A stretch of DNA of 64,000 nt, taken from Pseudomonas rhizophila. GTDB taxonomy: Bacteria > Pseudomonadota > Gammaproteobacteria > Pseudomonadales > Pseudomonadaceae. The position numbers and the translations under genes were made by a program. The stretch covers positions 4,590,388 to 4,654,387 of the forward strand of contig NZ_CP024081.1 of assembly GCF_003033885.1 (NCBI RefSeq). The letters run 5' to 3'. Below are positions 8,007 through 16,927 of this stretch, one piece after another. The notes under the pieces are model-generated. The model was not told the origin of the DNA, made no database searches, and worked only from the letters and a program-made list of their open reading frames with translations. Position 1 is the first letter of the stretch, and every line of letters starts with the position of its first letter.

Positions 8007-9017
8007 ATGGGCGCCCCAGTGTCAGTGATTCCCTTAGTGGTATGTGACGACTCCAACATGGCCCGTAAGCAGGTGCTACGGGCGCTGCCGGCGGACTGGC
8101 CGGTCTCGGTCACCGAGGCCAGCAATGGTCGCCAGGCCATGGACGCCATACGCCAGGGGCTGGGCCAGGTGGTGCTGCTGGACCTGACCATGCCGGAGAT
8201 GGATGGTTACCAGGTGTTGAGCGCCTTGCGCACCGAAGGCTTGAAGACGCAAGTCATCGTGATCTCCGGTGACGTACAGGAACAGGCGGTACGCCGCGTG
8301 CTTGAGCTGGGCGCATTGGCATTCCTGAAAAAACCTTTCGACGAAAACGAACTGCGCCAGACGCTCAGCCAGTTGGGCCTTCTGACGAAACCCGGCCAGA
8401 CGCCGCCGCAAAATCGTCCGGCAACGAACACGGCCATCAGTTTTCACGATGCGTTTCGCGAGACGGTCAACGTTGCCATCGGCCAGGCCGCCGCCCTGAT
8501 CGCCAAGGTGCTGGGTGTGTTTGTGCAGTTACCGGTACCGAACGTGAACATCCTTGAGGTGGGTGAGCTGCACATGGCGCTGAACGATGCCGGTAGCTCT
8601 GAACAACTCACCGCCATCTGCCAGGGCTTTATTGGCAGCGGTATTGCCGGCGAAGCCCTGCTGATATTTCACGAGTCGGAAATTGCTGACATAGCGCAAC
8701 TGATGCAACGCCAAAGCAGCGACTATTCGGACCTGGAAATGCTGCTGGACCTCTCCAGTGTTCTGATCGGCGCTTGCCTGAGCAGCATTGCCGAACAGAT
8801 CGACGTGGTGTTTTCTCAGGGGCATCCGCAGATTCTCGGCCAGCACGCGGCCATCGAGGAGCTGATTCAAGTCAACCGCAAGCACTGGAAAAAGACCCTG
8901 GCGGTGGAAATCAGCTACAGCCTGGAAGGGCACGATATTCGTTTCGATCTATTGTTACTGTTCACGGAAGACTCGATCGAGCGGCTGACCCAAAAACTCA
9001 CCTACCTGATGACCTGA
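8007..9017 (+). CDS. Response regulator with receiver and CheX/CheC-like domains
   Basis: The N-terminal half (about residues 8-125) is a receiver domain with the acidic pair CDDS, phosphoacceptor Asp in VVLLDLTMPEMDG and the KKPF lysine. The C-terminal half (about 150-330) resembles CheX/CheC phosphatases. The helix where CheX has an E-x2-N catalytic pair reads DLSSVLIGACL here, so phosphatase activity is doubtful. The start is uncertain: no clear ribosome site precedes the ATG at 8007 or the one at 7965. The gene ends 3 bases before a PAS-GGDEF cyclase, so the two are surely co-expressed and probably form one phosphorylation-to-c-di-GMP module. The cognate kinase is not in the window. Confidence 0.78.
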   Translation: MGAPVSVIPLVVCDDSNMARKQVLRALPADWPVSVTEASNGRQAMDAIRQGLGQVVLLDLTMPEMDGYQVLSALRTEGLKTQVIVISGDVQEQAVRRVLELGALAFLKKPFDENELRQTLSQLGLLTKPGQTPPQNRPATNTAISFHDAFRETVNVAIGQAAALIAKVLGVFVQLPVPNVNILEVGELHMALNDAGSSEQLTAICQGFIGSGIAGEALLIFHESEIADIAQLMQRQSSDYSDLEMLLDLSSVLIGACLSSIAEQIDVVFSQGHPQILGQHAAIEELIQVNRKHWKKTLAVEISYSLEGHDIRFDLLLLFTEDSIERLTQKLTYLMT

Positions 9018-9020
9018 GCC

Positions 9021-9974
9021 ATGCCTGATTCCATTGATCTGAACGAGTTTCACTGGTTGCTGGCCATTGTTCAGAGCATCGATGTCGGTGTGGTGGTGCT
9101 GGACCGCGACTACCGCGTGCAGGTCTGGAACACGTTCATGGAGAACCGCTCCGGGGTGCAGCCAAAGGACGCCCACGACCAGCATTTTTTCAGCCTGTTC
9201 CCGGAAATCGATCGCCAGTGGTTCAGCCGCAAGGTAGAAAGCGTCGCTGCCCTGGGCACCCCAGCGTTCACTGTCTGGGAGCAGCGTCCCTATCTGGTGC
9301 GGTTCAAGAGCTACCAGCCGATCACCGGCCAGGAAGAGTTCATGTACCAGAACACCACGCTGTTACCGCTGCGCTCGCCCGACAACACGATCAGTCACAT
9401 CTGCCTGGTGATCTATGACGTCACCGACGTCGCCACCAACCGGCATCAACTACAGGCCGCCAATGCGCAATTGCAGCAGCTCTCCAGTACCGATCGACTG
9501 ACCGGGCTGTACAACCGCGGTCATTGGGAGGCGAACCTGAAAGCTGCCTATGCGCGGCATCAGCGCTATGGCAATGCCTTGAGCCTGGTGATGCTCGATA
9601 TCGACCACTTCAAACGGGTCAACGACACCTATGGCCACCAGGCCGGGGACAAGGTCATCGAGCAGGTCGCCAGGCTTCTGCACGAACACGTACGCGACTC
9701 CGACGTGGCCGGGCGTTATGGCGGCGAGGAGTTTGGCGTGGTGCTGTCGGACACCGACCAGACCGGTGCCCGGATGTTCGCCGAGCGCCTGCGCAAGGCC
9801 GTCGAAGAACTGCAGGTGCTGTACAACGACCAGAGCATCCGTTTCACCATCAGCCTTGGAGTGGCAGACCTGAGCCAGCCCTCGACCGGCCACGCCGAAC
9901 TGATCGCCCGGGCCGACCAGGCGTTGTATACGTCCAAAAAAACCGGGCGCAATCGGGTGACGGTGCATGAGTAG
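9021..9974 (+). CDS. PAS-GGDEF diguanylate cyclase
   Basis: A 317-residue protein: a PAS domain at about residues 8-125 (SIDVGVVVLDRDYRVQVWN) and a GGDEF domain at about 150-315 with active-site GGEEF. An RxxD inhibitory site is present five residues before it (RDSD-VAGRY-GGEEF), so product feedback is expected. No membrane segment is visible, so it is cytoplasmic. It starts 3 bases after the receiver-CheX gene, making a two-gene operon in which the partner probably controls cyclase output (inference). The enzyme would make c-di-GMP from two GTP. Confidence 0.88.
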   Translation: MPDSIDLNEFHWLLAIVQSIDVGVVVLDRDYRVQVWNTFMENRSGVQPKDAHDQHFFSLFPEIDRQWFSRKVESVAALGTPAFTVWEQRPYLVRFKSYQPITGQEEFMYQNTTLLPLRSPDNTISHICLVIYDVTDVATNRHQLQAANAQLQQLSSTDRLTGLYNRGHWEANLKAAYARHQRYGNALSLVMLDIDHFKRVNDTYGHQAGDKVIEQVARLLHEHVRDSDVAGRYGGEEFGVVLSDTDQTGARMFAERLRKAVEELQVLYNDQSIRFTISLGVADLSQPSTGHAELIARADQALYTSKKTGRNRVTVHE

Positions 9975-10073
9975 ATGATGACCGCCAGTCACGTGCCCGC
10001 GCTAATGCTCTGAACTTCCATCCAGCCTCCCGCCTCTGCCCTATATCACCACGCGACCCAGAGGCAGGAAGTC

Positions 10074-11297
10074 ATGAGAGCACTCACTTACCACGGTGCA
10101 CACAGTGTGAAAGTCGACACGGTCCCCGACCCGGTCCTGGAGGACAGTGACGACATCATTCTGCGTGTCACGGCAACGGCGATTTGTGGTTCCGATCTGC
10201 ACCTTTATCGCGGAAAAATTCCCGCTGTCGAACATGGCGACATCTTCGGCCATGAGTTCATGGGAATCGTTGAAGAAGCCGGTTCAGCGGTGACCGCCGT
10301 TCAACCCGGCGATCGAGTGGTGGTGCCTTTCGTTATCGCCTGCGGTAGCTGTTTCTTCTGTCAGATGGATTTGTTCGCCGCTTGCGAAACGACCAACACG
10401 GGCCGTGGCGCGATTCTGAACAAGAAGGCAATCCCGCCCGGGGCAGCTCTGTTCGGTTTCAGTCATTTGTACGGCGGTATCCCTGGCGGACAAGCTGAGT
10501 ATGTAAGGGTACCAAAGGCCAACACCGGGCCTTTCAAAGTGCCGGGAACCCTCTCGGACGAGAAGGTGCTGTTCCTCTCGGACATCTTGCCAACCGCCTT
10601 TCAAGCGGTGACCAACGCCGGGATCGGCAGCGGCTCGAGTATCGCCATCTATGGCGCCGGGCCGGTCGGCTTGTTGAGCGCCGCCTGCGCGCGGATGTTG
10701 GGCGCCGACCAGATCTTCATGGTCGATCATCACCCCTATCGTCTGGCCTATGCACAGAAAACCTATGGCGTTATTCCCATCAATTTTGATGAAGACGACG
10801 ACCCGGCGGACACGATCATTCGCCAGACCAAGGGCATGCGGGGCGTGGACGGCGTGGTGGATGCCGTGGGTTTTGAAGCCAAAGGCAGCACCACCGAAAC
10901 AGTGCTGGCTACGCTTAAACTCGAAGGCAGCAGCGGCAAGGCGTTACGCCAATGCATTGCGGCGGTCAGGCGCGGTGGGGTCGTAAGCGTACCGGGCGTG
11001 TATGCCGGTTTCATCCACGGCTTCCTGTTCGGCGACGCATTCGACAAAGGCCTGACCTTCAAAATGGGCCAGACCCACGTGCAGCGATACCTTCCCGAGC
11101 TGCTTGGCCATATCGAGACCGGTCGCCTTAGCCCTGAAGTCATCATCAGCCATCGCCTGTCCCTGGAACAGGCCGCCGAGGGCTACAAGCTATTCGACAA
11201 AAAACAGGAAGATTGCCGCAAAGTCATCCTGACACCCGGCGAGCCCGATATTGCCTTACCGGTCAATGATGACCAGGCCGTTCTGCTAAGTACGTAG
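10074..11297 (+). CDS. Zinc-dependent alcohol dehydrogenase (MDR superfamily)
   Basis: A 407-residue medium-chain dehydrogenase. The catalytic zinc ligands are suggested by [11 protein letters not shown] and GHEF, and the structural zinc by four cysteines in [16 protein letters not shown]. The Rossmann motif [10 protein letters not shown] lies near residue 196. Length and insertions resemble the glutathione-independent formaldehyde dehydrogenase / threonine-dehydrogenase-like branch rather than simple ethanol dehydrogenases. AGGAAG lies 3 bases before the ATG. It stands alone, with a hairpin just after its stop, and converges on the tetronate operon. The substrate is unknown; NAD+-dependent oxidation of a small alcohol or aldehyde hydrate is likely. 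Confidence 0.8.
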   Translation: MRALTYHGAHSVKVDTVPDPVLEDSDDIILRVTATAICGSDLHLYRGKIPAVEHGDIFGHEFMGIVEEAGSAVTAVQPGDRVVVPFVIACGSCFFCQMDLFAACETTNTGRGAILNKKAIPPGAALFGFSHLYGGIPGGQAEYVRVPKANTGPFKVPGTLSDEKVLFLSDILPTAFQAVTNAGIGSGSSIAIYGAGPVGLLSAACARMLGADQIFMVDHHPYRLAYAQKTYGVIPINFDEDDDPADTIIRQTKGMRGVDGVVDAVGFEAKGSTTETVLATLKLEGSSGKALRQCIAAVRRGGVVSVPGVYAGFIHGFLFGDAFDKGLTFKMGQTHVQRYLPELLGHIETGRLSPEVIISHRLSLEQAAEGYKLFDKKQEDCRKVILTPGEPDIALPVNDDQAVLLST

Positions 11298-11316
11298 GGG
11301 ACTTATCCGGCGTCTG

Positions 11317-11355
11317 GGGCGAGAGGGTTTGTATTCATCGCATGCCCTCACGCCC
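11317..11355. terminator. Bidirectional hairpin between convergent genes
   Basis: GGGCGAGAGGG pairs with CCCTCACGCCC (one mismatch) across a 17-base loop in the 85-base gap between the alcohol dehydrogenase and otnI. There is no strong T tract, so efficiency as an intrinsic terminator is uncertain. Confidence 0.45.
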
Positions 11356-11382
11356 TTCCTGGGCGCCCTACTCCATCTCAGC

Positions 11383-12159
11383 TCAACGCCAAGGCGCAAA
11401 CCAGCCCAGGCCATCCTCGGTCAGGCCGCGGGGGTTGTACTCGCAGCCGATCCAGCCATCGTAGCCGGCCTCGTCGAGCAGTTTGAACAGGTACGGGTAG
11501 TTCACTTCTCCCAGGTCCGGTTCGTGCCGATCCGGCACGCCGGCAATCTGGATATGCCCGACACCGGCCTGGAAGCGCTGGAAACCGGCAATCAGATCGC
11601 CTTCCATGATTTGTGCATGGAACAGGTCCAGTTGCACACGCAGATTCGGCTCGCCCAGTTCGGCCAGAATTGCATGGCCCTCGGTCTGGCGATTGATGAA
11701 GTAACCCGGAATCGAGCGGGTGTTGATCGGCTCGATCAACAGTGTCAGTTGGTGCTCGGCCAAACGTCGTGCGGCGTAACGCAGGTTCTCCAGATAGACC
11801 TCGCGCATGCGCGGACGCTGGCTCTCGTCACTCACCAGTCCGGCCATTGCGTGCAGTTTGGGGCAGCCCAGGGCGTGGGCGTATTCGATGGCCCGGTCGA
11901 CACTTTCACGAAATTCCGCCTCGCGCCCCGGTATCGCTGCGATGCCGCGCTCGCCTGCGGCAAAATCCCCCGGTGGCAGGTTGAACAGCACTTGGCTAAG
12001 CCCGTGCTCGGCCAAACGCCCGGCCAGTTCGGCCGGTGCGAACTCATAAGGGAACAGGTATTCCACGCCCTTGAAGCCGGCCTTGGCGGCACGGCCGAAG
12101 CGATCCAGGAAAGGTGCGTCGTTGAACATCATGCTGAGGTTGGCAGCGAAACGTGGCAT
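11383..12159 (-). CDS. otnI: 2-oxo-tetronate isomerase
   Basis: A 258-residue TIM-barrel protein of the hydroxypyruvate-isomerase (Hyi) family. In the acid-sugar pathway of the DUF1537 kinases, OtnI converts 2-oxo-tetronate to 3-oxo-tetronate. Family features include [13 protein letters not shown] at the N-terminus, the metal/acid residues in [14 protein letters not shown] and the late VQLDLFHAQ, and IGCEYNPRG near the C-terminus. I chose the ATG at 12159, giving the usual family length of 258, over one at 12171 that overlaps otnC. It is the last gene of the GntR-ltnD-otnK-otnC-otnI operon. The context makes the assignment stronger than sequence alone. Confidence 0.88.
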   Translation of the reverse strand: MPRFAANLSMMFNDAPFLDRFGRAAKAGFKGVEYLFPYEFAPAELAGRLAEHGLSQVLFNLPPGDFAAGERGIAAIPGREAEFRESVDRAIEYAHALGCPKLHAMAGLVSDESQRPRMREVYLENLRYAARRLAEHQLTLLIEPINTRSIPGYFINRQTEGHAILAELGEPNLRVQLDLFHAQIMEGDLIAGFQRFQAGVGHIQIAGVPDRHEPDLGEVNYPYLFKLLDEAGYDGWIGCEYNPRGLTEDGLGWFAPWR

Positions 12160-12164
12160 TGCAG

Positions 12165-12803
12165 TCACCATTGGGCGCCGAAGGTCTGGCGCAGTTCTTC
12201 GATTTGTTCGTCGTCCAGGGCCCGTACCGGCTGCTGGCGCAGCAACAGGTAGAGCTTGGCGGTTTCTTCGAGTTCTTCGATGGCATAGGTGGCCGCCTCC
12301 AGGCTCTTGCCCGAAACGACCGGCCCGTGATTGGCCAGCAACACCGAACTGTGCTGTCCGACCAGCCCGCGAATCGCCTCACCCAGCCGCGGATCACCGG
12401 GCCGGTGGTACGGAATCAGCGGCAAGCGCCCCACACGCATGACGAAATAGGGTGTCAGCGGTGGCAGGCAAGACGTCGCGTCCAGGCAATCCAGGCACGA
12501 GACCGCCGCCGAGTGCGTGCAATGCAAGTGCACGATGGCACCCGAATCTTCACGGCCTTCATAGACGGCACGGTGCAGGAATGCTTCCTTGGAGGCGGGT
12601 TTGCCAGCTAGGTGGTTACCTTGCCAGTCGAGCTTGGCGATGTCGGCCGGGTCCAGGCGACCGAGACAGGCGTTGGTCGGTGTCAGCAGCCAGCCATCGT
12701 CCAGACGCACGCTGATATTCCCGGAGGAGCCAGGGCTGAGCCCACGCAGGTAGAGGGAACGGCCGATCTCGACGATCTCTTCGCGCAATTGGCTTTCTGT
12801 CAT
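12165..12803 (-). CDS. otnC: 3-oxo-tetronate 4-phosphate decarboxylase (class II aldolase family)
   Basis: A 212-residue class II aldolase/adducin-type protein. It would decarboxylate 3-oxo-tetronate 4-phosphate to dihydroxyacetone phosphate and CO2, feeding glycolysis. Visible are the phosphate-binding [11 protein letters not shown] near residue 22, the catalytic Glu region in PASKEAFLH and the zinc-ligand histidines in [12 protein letters not shown]. The third zinc histidine is in LLANHGPVV. Its ATG overlaps the otnK stop as ATGA, indicating translational coupling. otnI follows closely. Confidence 0.88.
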   Translation of the reverse strand: MTESQLREEIVEIGRSLYLRGLSPGSSGNISVRLDDGWLLTPTNACLGRLDPADIAKLDWQGNHLAGKPASKEAFLHRAVYEGREDSGAIVHLHCTHSAAVSCLDCLDATSCLPPLTPYFVMRVGRLPLIPYHRPGDPRLGEAIRGLVGQHSSVLLANHGPVVSGKSLEAATYAIEELEETAKLYLLLRQQPVRALDDEQIEELRQTFGAQW

Positions 12804-14071
12804 GCCAGCATCTCCCAGGCCTTGATCATGAAATCGGCGCTACCGAAGTTACCGGACTTGAGCGCCAGCGTCAGCGGCCGACCGGATTGGCCGAGCGTCT
12901 GGGTCCAGGGCACGCCGGGGTCGATGCTCGGCCCGATACGTAAACCTTCGATGCCCAGCGCGCCGACCACTGCGCCGGAGGTTTCGCCACCGGCCACCAG
13001 CAATTGGCCCACGCCCTGCTGTTCGACCAGCGCACGGGCAATCGCCGCCAGGGCCGATTCAATGCGTTCACCGACCTGCTGCGCGCCGAACTGCTGTTGC
13101 ACCCGGCGTACCTCGTCGGCTGGACTGCTGGCATAGATCAGCACCGGGCCCGGGTGGCCGGCAGCCCAGGCCAAGGCCTCGGCCACCAGTGCGTCACCGC
13201 GGGCCATCAGTTCGGCGGCCTCAAGACGGAAAGCAGGATAGACCGCTGCCGCCTGCTCGATCTGACCGAGGGTCGCTCGCGAACAGCTACCGCTGAGAAT
13301 CGCCTGGCGCCCCCACCCCGCCTCCAGCCGGCTGGCTTCGCCGTTGGCCTGCAACAGCCCTCTGGCCTGCCAATCCCGGGCCATGCCCAGCGCCAGCCCC
13401 GAGCCGGCCGTGACCAACGGCAGATCGGCACAGGCCGCGCCGAGCACCTGCAAATCTTCATTATCAATGGCGTCGCTGATGGCGATGCCCACGCCCTCGG
13501 CGCGCAACGCGGCGATCCGCTGACGGGTCGCCTCGACGCCGGCGCGCAGGGTCCGGTAGTCGATCAGGCCGACCGGGTGGCGTGTCTGCGGCTGCAACAC
13601 GCGAAGCAGGTTGGCATCGCGCATGGGCGTGAGTGGATGGTCCTGCATCCCGCTTTCGTTGAGCAGCACGTCATTGGCGAACAGGTAGCCGTTGAACACG
13701 CTGCGGCGGTTTTCCGGAAAAGCCGGACAGGCCACGGTGAAGTCGCTGCCCAGGGCTTGAAGCAGTGCATCGCTGACCGGGCCGATGTTGCCCTCAGCGG
13801 TGGAGTCGAACGTCGAGCAATACTTGAAGTAGAACTGTCGGCAGCCTTGCTGGCGCAACCACTCCAGCGCCTGCAGCGACTGTGCGACGGCCTCCTCGGG
13901 CGCCAGGTTGCGCGATTTGAGCGCCACCACCAGGGCGTCGGCGTCGCCCACCGCCAAGGGCCCGTGTGGGACACTAATGGTCTGCACAGTGCGAGCACCG
14001 CCGCGCACGAGCATGCTGGCAAGGTCGGTCGCTCCGGTGAAGTCATCGGCGATGCATCCGATCAGGGGCAT
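12800..14071 (-). CDS. otnK: 3-oxo-tetronate kinase (DUF1537 / four-carbon acid sugar kinase)
   Basis: A 423-residue kinase of the four-carbon acid-sugar kinase family (two DUF1537 domains, about residues 1-225 and 245-415). It phosphorylates 3-oxo-tetronate with ATP. The N-terminal CIADDFTGATDLA is the family signature; the C-terminal nucleotide-binding region includes VAGGETSGAVV and the ending LALKSGNFG. The ATG at 14071 has AGGAG 8 bases upstream and lies just inside the ltnD stop region. The presence of otnC and otnI, and the absence of a PdxA-like gene, assigns it to the OtnK rather than the DtnK branch. Confidence 0.9.
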   Translation of the reverse strand: MPLIGCIADDFTGATDLASMLVRGGARTVQTISVPHGPLAVGDADALVVALKSRNLAPEEAVAQSLQALEWLRQQGCRQFYFKYCSTFDSTAEGNIGPVSDALLQALGSDFTVACPAFPENRRSVFNGYLFANDVLLNESGMQDHPLTPMRDANLLRVLQPQTRHPVGLIDYRTLRAGVEATRQRIAALRAEGVGIAISDAIDNEDLQVLGAACADLPLVTAGSGLALGMARDWQARGLLQANGEASRLEAGWGRQAILSGSCSRATLGQIEQAAAVYPAFRLEAAELMARGDALVAEALAWAAGHPGPVLIYASSPADEVRRVQQQFGAQQVGERIESALAAIARALVEQQGVGQLLVAGGETSGAVVGALGIEGLRIGPSIDPGVPWTQTLGQSGRPLTLALKSGNFGSADFMIKAWEMLA

Positions 14072-14073
14072 GG

Positions 14074-14982
14074 TCAAATCTCCTCGTTGGCGGCGGCAGG
14101 CAAGTTGATGCCGGGGAATATCTTCACCACGGCGATATCATCCTCGCGCCCCAGCCCGGAAGCCGACGCTTGCTTGAACATCTGGTGGGCGCTGGCGGTC
14201 AGCGGCAGCGGGAAGACCGCCTCCTGGGCGCTGTCGAGCACCAGGCCCAGATCCTTGACGAAAATATCCACCGCCGAGCGCGGTCGATAATCACCCGCCA
14301 GCAGATGCGGCACGCGGTTTTCGAACATCCAGGAATTGCCAGCGCTGTGACTGATCACCTCGTAGAGCGCCTCGGGATCGCAGCCCTGGCGAATGCCATA
14401 GGCCATGGCTTCGGCCGCCGCGGCAATGTGGACCCCGGCGAGCAACTGGTTGACCAGCTTGATCTGCGAGCCTTGCCCGGCCTCTTCACCCAGCCGGTAG
14501 ACCTTGGCGGCGACGGCGGCAAGTGCCGTTTGCGCCCGTTCGAAGGCGGCCTCCGGCCCCGAGGCCATGATGGTCAACTCGCCCCCTTCGGCGCGCACCG
14601 CCCCGCCTGAAATCGGCGCATCGAGCATCAGCACTTGATGCTCGGCCAAACGCCCACTGATGCGCCGCGCAGCCGCCGCCGAGATGGTTGCACAGGCAAT
14701 GACCACGGAACCCGGACGCAACCGCGCGGCAATACCCTGCTCGCCGAACAGCAGTTGCTCGGTTTGCGCGGCGTTGACCACCACGATGAAGAGCAGGTCG
14801 CTGAGCGCGGCGCTGTCACTCAGGGCACTGACCGGCTGGCCACCTTCGGCGATGAAGGCCTGACGCACATCCTCGCGGATGTCGTAGCCCCATACGGGCA
14901 GACCAGCGCGCAAAAGTGCGCGCGCCATGCCCAAGCCCATGGAGCCCAGGCCGACCACACCAATACTGGATATTGCTGTCAC
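14074..14982 (-). CDS. ltnD: L-threonate dehydrogenase
   Basis: A 302-residue beta-hydroxyacid dehydrogenase (6-phosphogluconate dehydrogenase-like). The NAD-binding motif VVGLGSMGLGMA is at residues 8-19, the substrate signature DAPISGGAVRAEGG near 118, and the catalytic Lys in GSQIKLVNQLL near 170. It oxidises L-threonate at C2 to 2-oxo-tetronate, the entry step. The start is GTG with AGAGGA 8 bases upstream. It lies 21 bases downstream of the GntR regulator and is coupled to otnK. Confidence 0.88.
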   Translation of the reverse strand: MTAISSIGVVGLGSMGLGMARALLRAGLPVWGYDIREDVRQAFIAEGGQPVSALSDSAALSDLLFIVVVNAAQTEQLLFGEQGIAARLRPGSVVIACATISAAAARRISGRLAEHQVLMLDAPISGGAVRAEGGELTIMASGPEAAFERAQTALAAVAAKVYRLGEEAGQGSQIKLVNQLLAGVHIAAAAEAMAYGIRQGCDPEALYEVISHSAGNSWMFENRVPHLLAGDYRPRSAVDIFVKDLGLVLDSAQEAVFPLPLTASAHQMFKQASASGLGREDDIAVVKIFPGINLPAAANEEI

Positions 14983-15003
14983 GGGTGAATCCTCTTGTGG
15001 TTG

Positions 15004-15720
15004 TTATCCGGACGCGTCGGCCTCGCTTCGCGCTTCGCGCAGGCGGACTTCGGCGTTGCGCAGATGCGAGGAGGCCGCGGTACGTGCCGCCTCACTGTCA
15101 CCTGCGGCGATAGCGGCGAGCAGCGCGTGGTGCTCCTGATCGACCTGACACATGTACTGGGCGTTACGCGCCTCGTTGCGACGGGTCACTCTGATCGCCT
15201 GTTGCAGCAGCTGGTGCAGAAAATCGATGGTTTCGAGAAAGTGCTGGTTACCGGTGGCGGCCACCACCGAACGGTGGAAGGCGAGGTCTTCGCGCACGCC
15301 GTCTTCACCCCGCTCGACCGCTTCGTCAAGCTCGGCCAAGGCGTTTTGCATCGCCCGCAGTTGCGCATTGGTGCGCCGTGCCGCGGCCAGCTCGGCGGCC
15401 TTGATCTCCAGCGCGCTGCGCAATTCGAGGATTTCCACCACCGCCTCGAAGTTGCCCTGGGGCGGAGACAGGCGCAGCGCGACACTGGGATTGGGCACGA
15501 CGAAGGTGCCGCTGCCCTGACGCGAAGTGAGCATGCCTTCGCGCTTGAGCATCGAAATCGCTTCGCGCACCACCGTGCGGCTGACACCGTACTGCTCGCA
15601 CAATGCCTGCTCGGTGGGCAGGCGGTTCCCGGCGGCCAACTGGCCGTCATGGACCGCTGCACTCAGGCGTTTGGCCAGCCGTTCGGCCAGCTTGGGGGTA
15701 ACGTCGTTCAGACTGTCCAC
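15004..15720 (-). CDS. GntR/FadR (FCD) family regulator of the tetronate genes
   Basis: A 238-residue regulator with an N-terminal winged helix (about residues 8-75: RLPTEQALCEQYGVSRTVVREAIS) and a C-terminal all-helical FCD ligand domain with metal-type histidines (DLAFHRSVVAATGN; SSHLRNAE). The start is GTG with GGGAG 7 bases upstream. It is first in the leftward ltnD operon and divergent from denD and gntP. A 16-bp palindrome in the shared region is its likely operator, so it probably represses both arms until a tetronate or oxo-tetronate binds (inference from family behaviour). Confidence 0.85.
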   Translation of the reverse strand: MDSLNDVTPKLAERLAKRLSAAVHDGQLAAGNRLPTEQALCEQYGVSRTVVREAISMLKREGMLTSRQGSGTFVVPNPSVALRLSPPQGNFEAVVEILELRSALEIKAAELAAARRTNAQLRAMQNALAELDEAVERGEDGVREDLAFHRSVVAATGNQHFLETIDFLHQLLQQAIRVTRRNEARNAQYMCQVDQEHHALLAAIAAGDSEAARTAASSHLRNAEVRLREARSEADASG

Positions 15721-15818
15721 TCAAATTCTCCCGGCAATCGTCGCGCTGCCTTGCCACCCGCTGTGGGCAAGAAGAAAACACGCAACGGTTGCGTCCACGT
15801 TAAATTCATCATACAACA

Positions 15819-15834
15819 TGACAACTGCTTGTCA
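15819..15834. promoter_or_regulatory. Palindromic operator candidate TGACAA-CTGC-TTGTCA
   Basis: A perfect 6-4-6 inverted repeat midway between the divergent GntR and denD genes. Its TTGTCA arms could serve as -35 elements in both directions. A second perfect palindrome (CGCAAC-G-GTTGCG, 15781-15793) and a hairpin (15750-15771) lie nearer the GntR gene. Symmetry and position suit a dimeric GntR protein. Confidence 0.55.
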
Positions 15835-15846
15835 CCTGGTTCGTCA

Positions 15847-15857
15847 AATAACAAGAA
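15847..15857 (+). promoter_or_regulatory. CA motif upstream of denD
   Basis: AATAACAAGAA holds two overlapping AANAANAA matches 55 bases before denD. Its position relative to the transcription start is unknown. Confidence 0.35.
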
Positions 15858-15911
15858 TACGGGGCGTTCGGCACCCTGCCCCGAATATTCTCCTTAAGCG
15901 GAGTGCAATAC

Positions 15912-16868
15912 ATGAAGATCCTGGTAACTGGCGGCGCTGGCTTTCTCGGCGCCCGCCTGATCGAAGCGCTGCTGGCGCCCTCCGCGAGTGACTTGCTGCC
16001 CCCCGGCGCCAGCCTCGTCTCGGTCGACCTGGCGCCCTGCCCCATCGATGACCCTCGAGTGGTGTCGCACACCGGCGACATCTGCGACCCGGCCTTTATC
16101 AAATCGCTGATCGGCCCAGAGACCTGCCTGGTCTATCACCTGGCCGCGATCGTCAGTGGCCAGGCCGAAGCCGATTTCGACCTTGGCATGCGGGTCAATT
16201 TCGATGCGACCCGCGCCCTGCTCGAAGCCTGCCGCCAACAGGCCCAGGCACCGCGTTTCGTGTTCGCCAGCTCACTGGCGGTATTCGGTGGGCCGATGCC
16301 CGAGCAGGTGCCCGAAGAACTCGCACCGCTGCCGCAATCGTCCTATGGCGCGCAGAAGGCCATGGCCGAACTGCTGATCAATGACTACTCGCGCAAGGGC
16401 TTCATCGATGGCCGGGTGTGTCGCCTGCCGACCATTTCCGTTCGCCCCGGCAAACCCAACGCAGCGGCCTCGTCATTTGCCAGCGGCATCCTGCGCGAGC
16501 CCCTGGCCGGCGAGATGAGCAACTGTCCGGTACCACTGGATACCCGCATGTGGCTGTCTTCGCCGCAGACCGTGGTCGACAACCTAGTCCATGCCGCGCG
16601 CCTGGACGGCCAGGCGCTTGGCCTGCGGCGGACCCTCAACCTGCCCGGCATCAGCGTGCGGGTCAGCGAAATGCTCGACAGTCTCGCCCGTGTCGGTGGC
16701 GATGCGGCGCGCGCGCGGGTCAGCTTTGAGCCGGACGAGCGGATCCAGCGCATCGTCTGCAGCTGGCCCGGCAACTTCGACATCCAGCGGCCGCTGCAAT
16801 TGGGCTTTCGCGGTGATGCCGACTTCGACAGCGTGGTAAGGGCACACCAGCTCAGCATGAATCACTGA
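15912..16868 (+). CDS. denD: D-erythronate dehydrogenase (NAD-dependent epimerase/dehydratase fold)
   Basis: A 318-residue extended SDR protein. The NAD-binding motif GGAGFLGARL lies near residue 8, and the catalytic Tyr-X3-Lys is SYGAQKAMAE near residue 147. In the characterised acid-sugar pathway DenD oxidises D-erythronate to 2-oxo-tetronate, which then joins the OtnI-OtnK-OtnC route. I chose the ATG at 15912, with GGAG 8 bases upstream, over a GTG three codons earlier. It is divergent from the GntR-ltnD operon and 59 bases before gntP, so the plus-strand arm supplies a second entry step and uptake. Confidence 0.86.
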   Translation: MKILVTGGAGFLGARLIEALLAPSASDLLPPGASLVSVDLAPCPIDDPRVVSHTGDICDPAFIKSLIGPETCLVYHLAAIVSGQAEADFDLGMRVNFDATRALLEACRQQAQAPRFVFASSLAVFGGPMPEQVPEELAPLPQSSYGAQKAMAELLINDYSRKGFIDGRVCRLPTISVRPGKPNAAASSFASGILREPLAGEMSNCPVPLDTRMWLSSPQTVVDNLVHAARLDGQALGLRRTLNLPGISVRVSEMLDSLARVGGDAARARVSFEPDERIQRIVCSWPGNFDIQRPLQLGFRGDADFDSVVRAHQLSMNH

Positions 16869-16904
16869 CCCAGGCGGCGCCGTGCGGTGCCGTCGTTCCA
16901 TCCA

Positions 16905-16918
16905 ATAACAACAAGAGT
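16905..16918 (+). promoter_or_regulatory. CA motif before gntP
   Basis: AATAACAACAAGAG contains an exact AANAANAA match ending about 10 bases before the gntP start, overlapping its weak AGAG ribosome site. This is a strong geometry for Hfq/Crc translational repression. Confidence 0.55.
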
Positions 16919-16927
16919 GATTACCCA

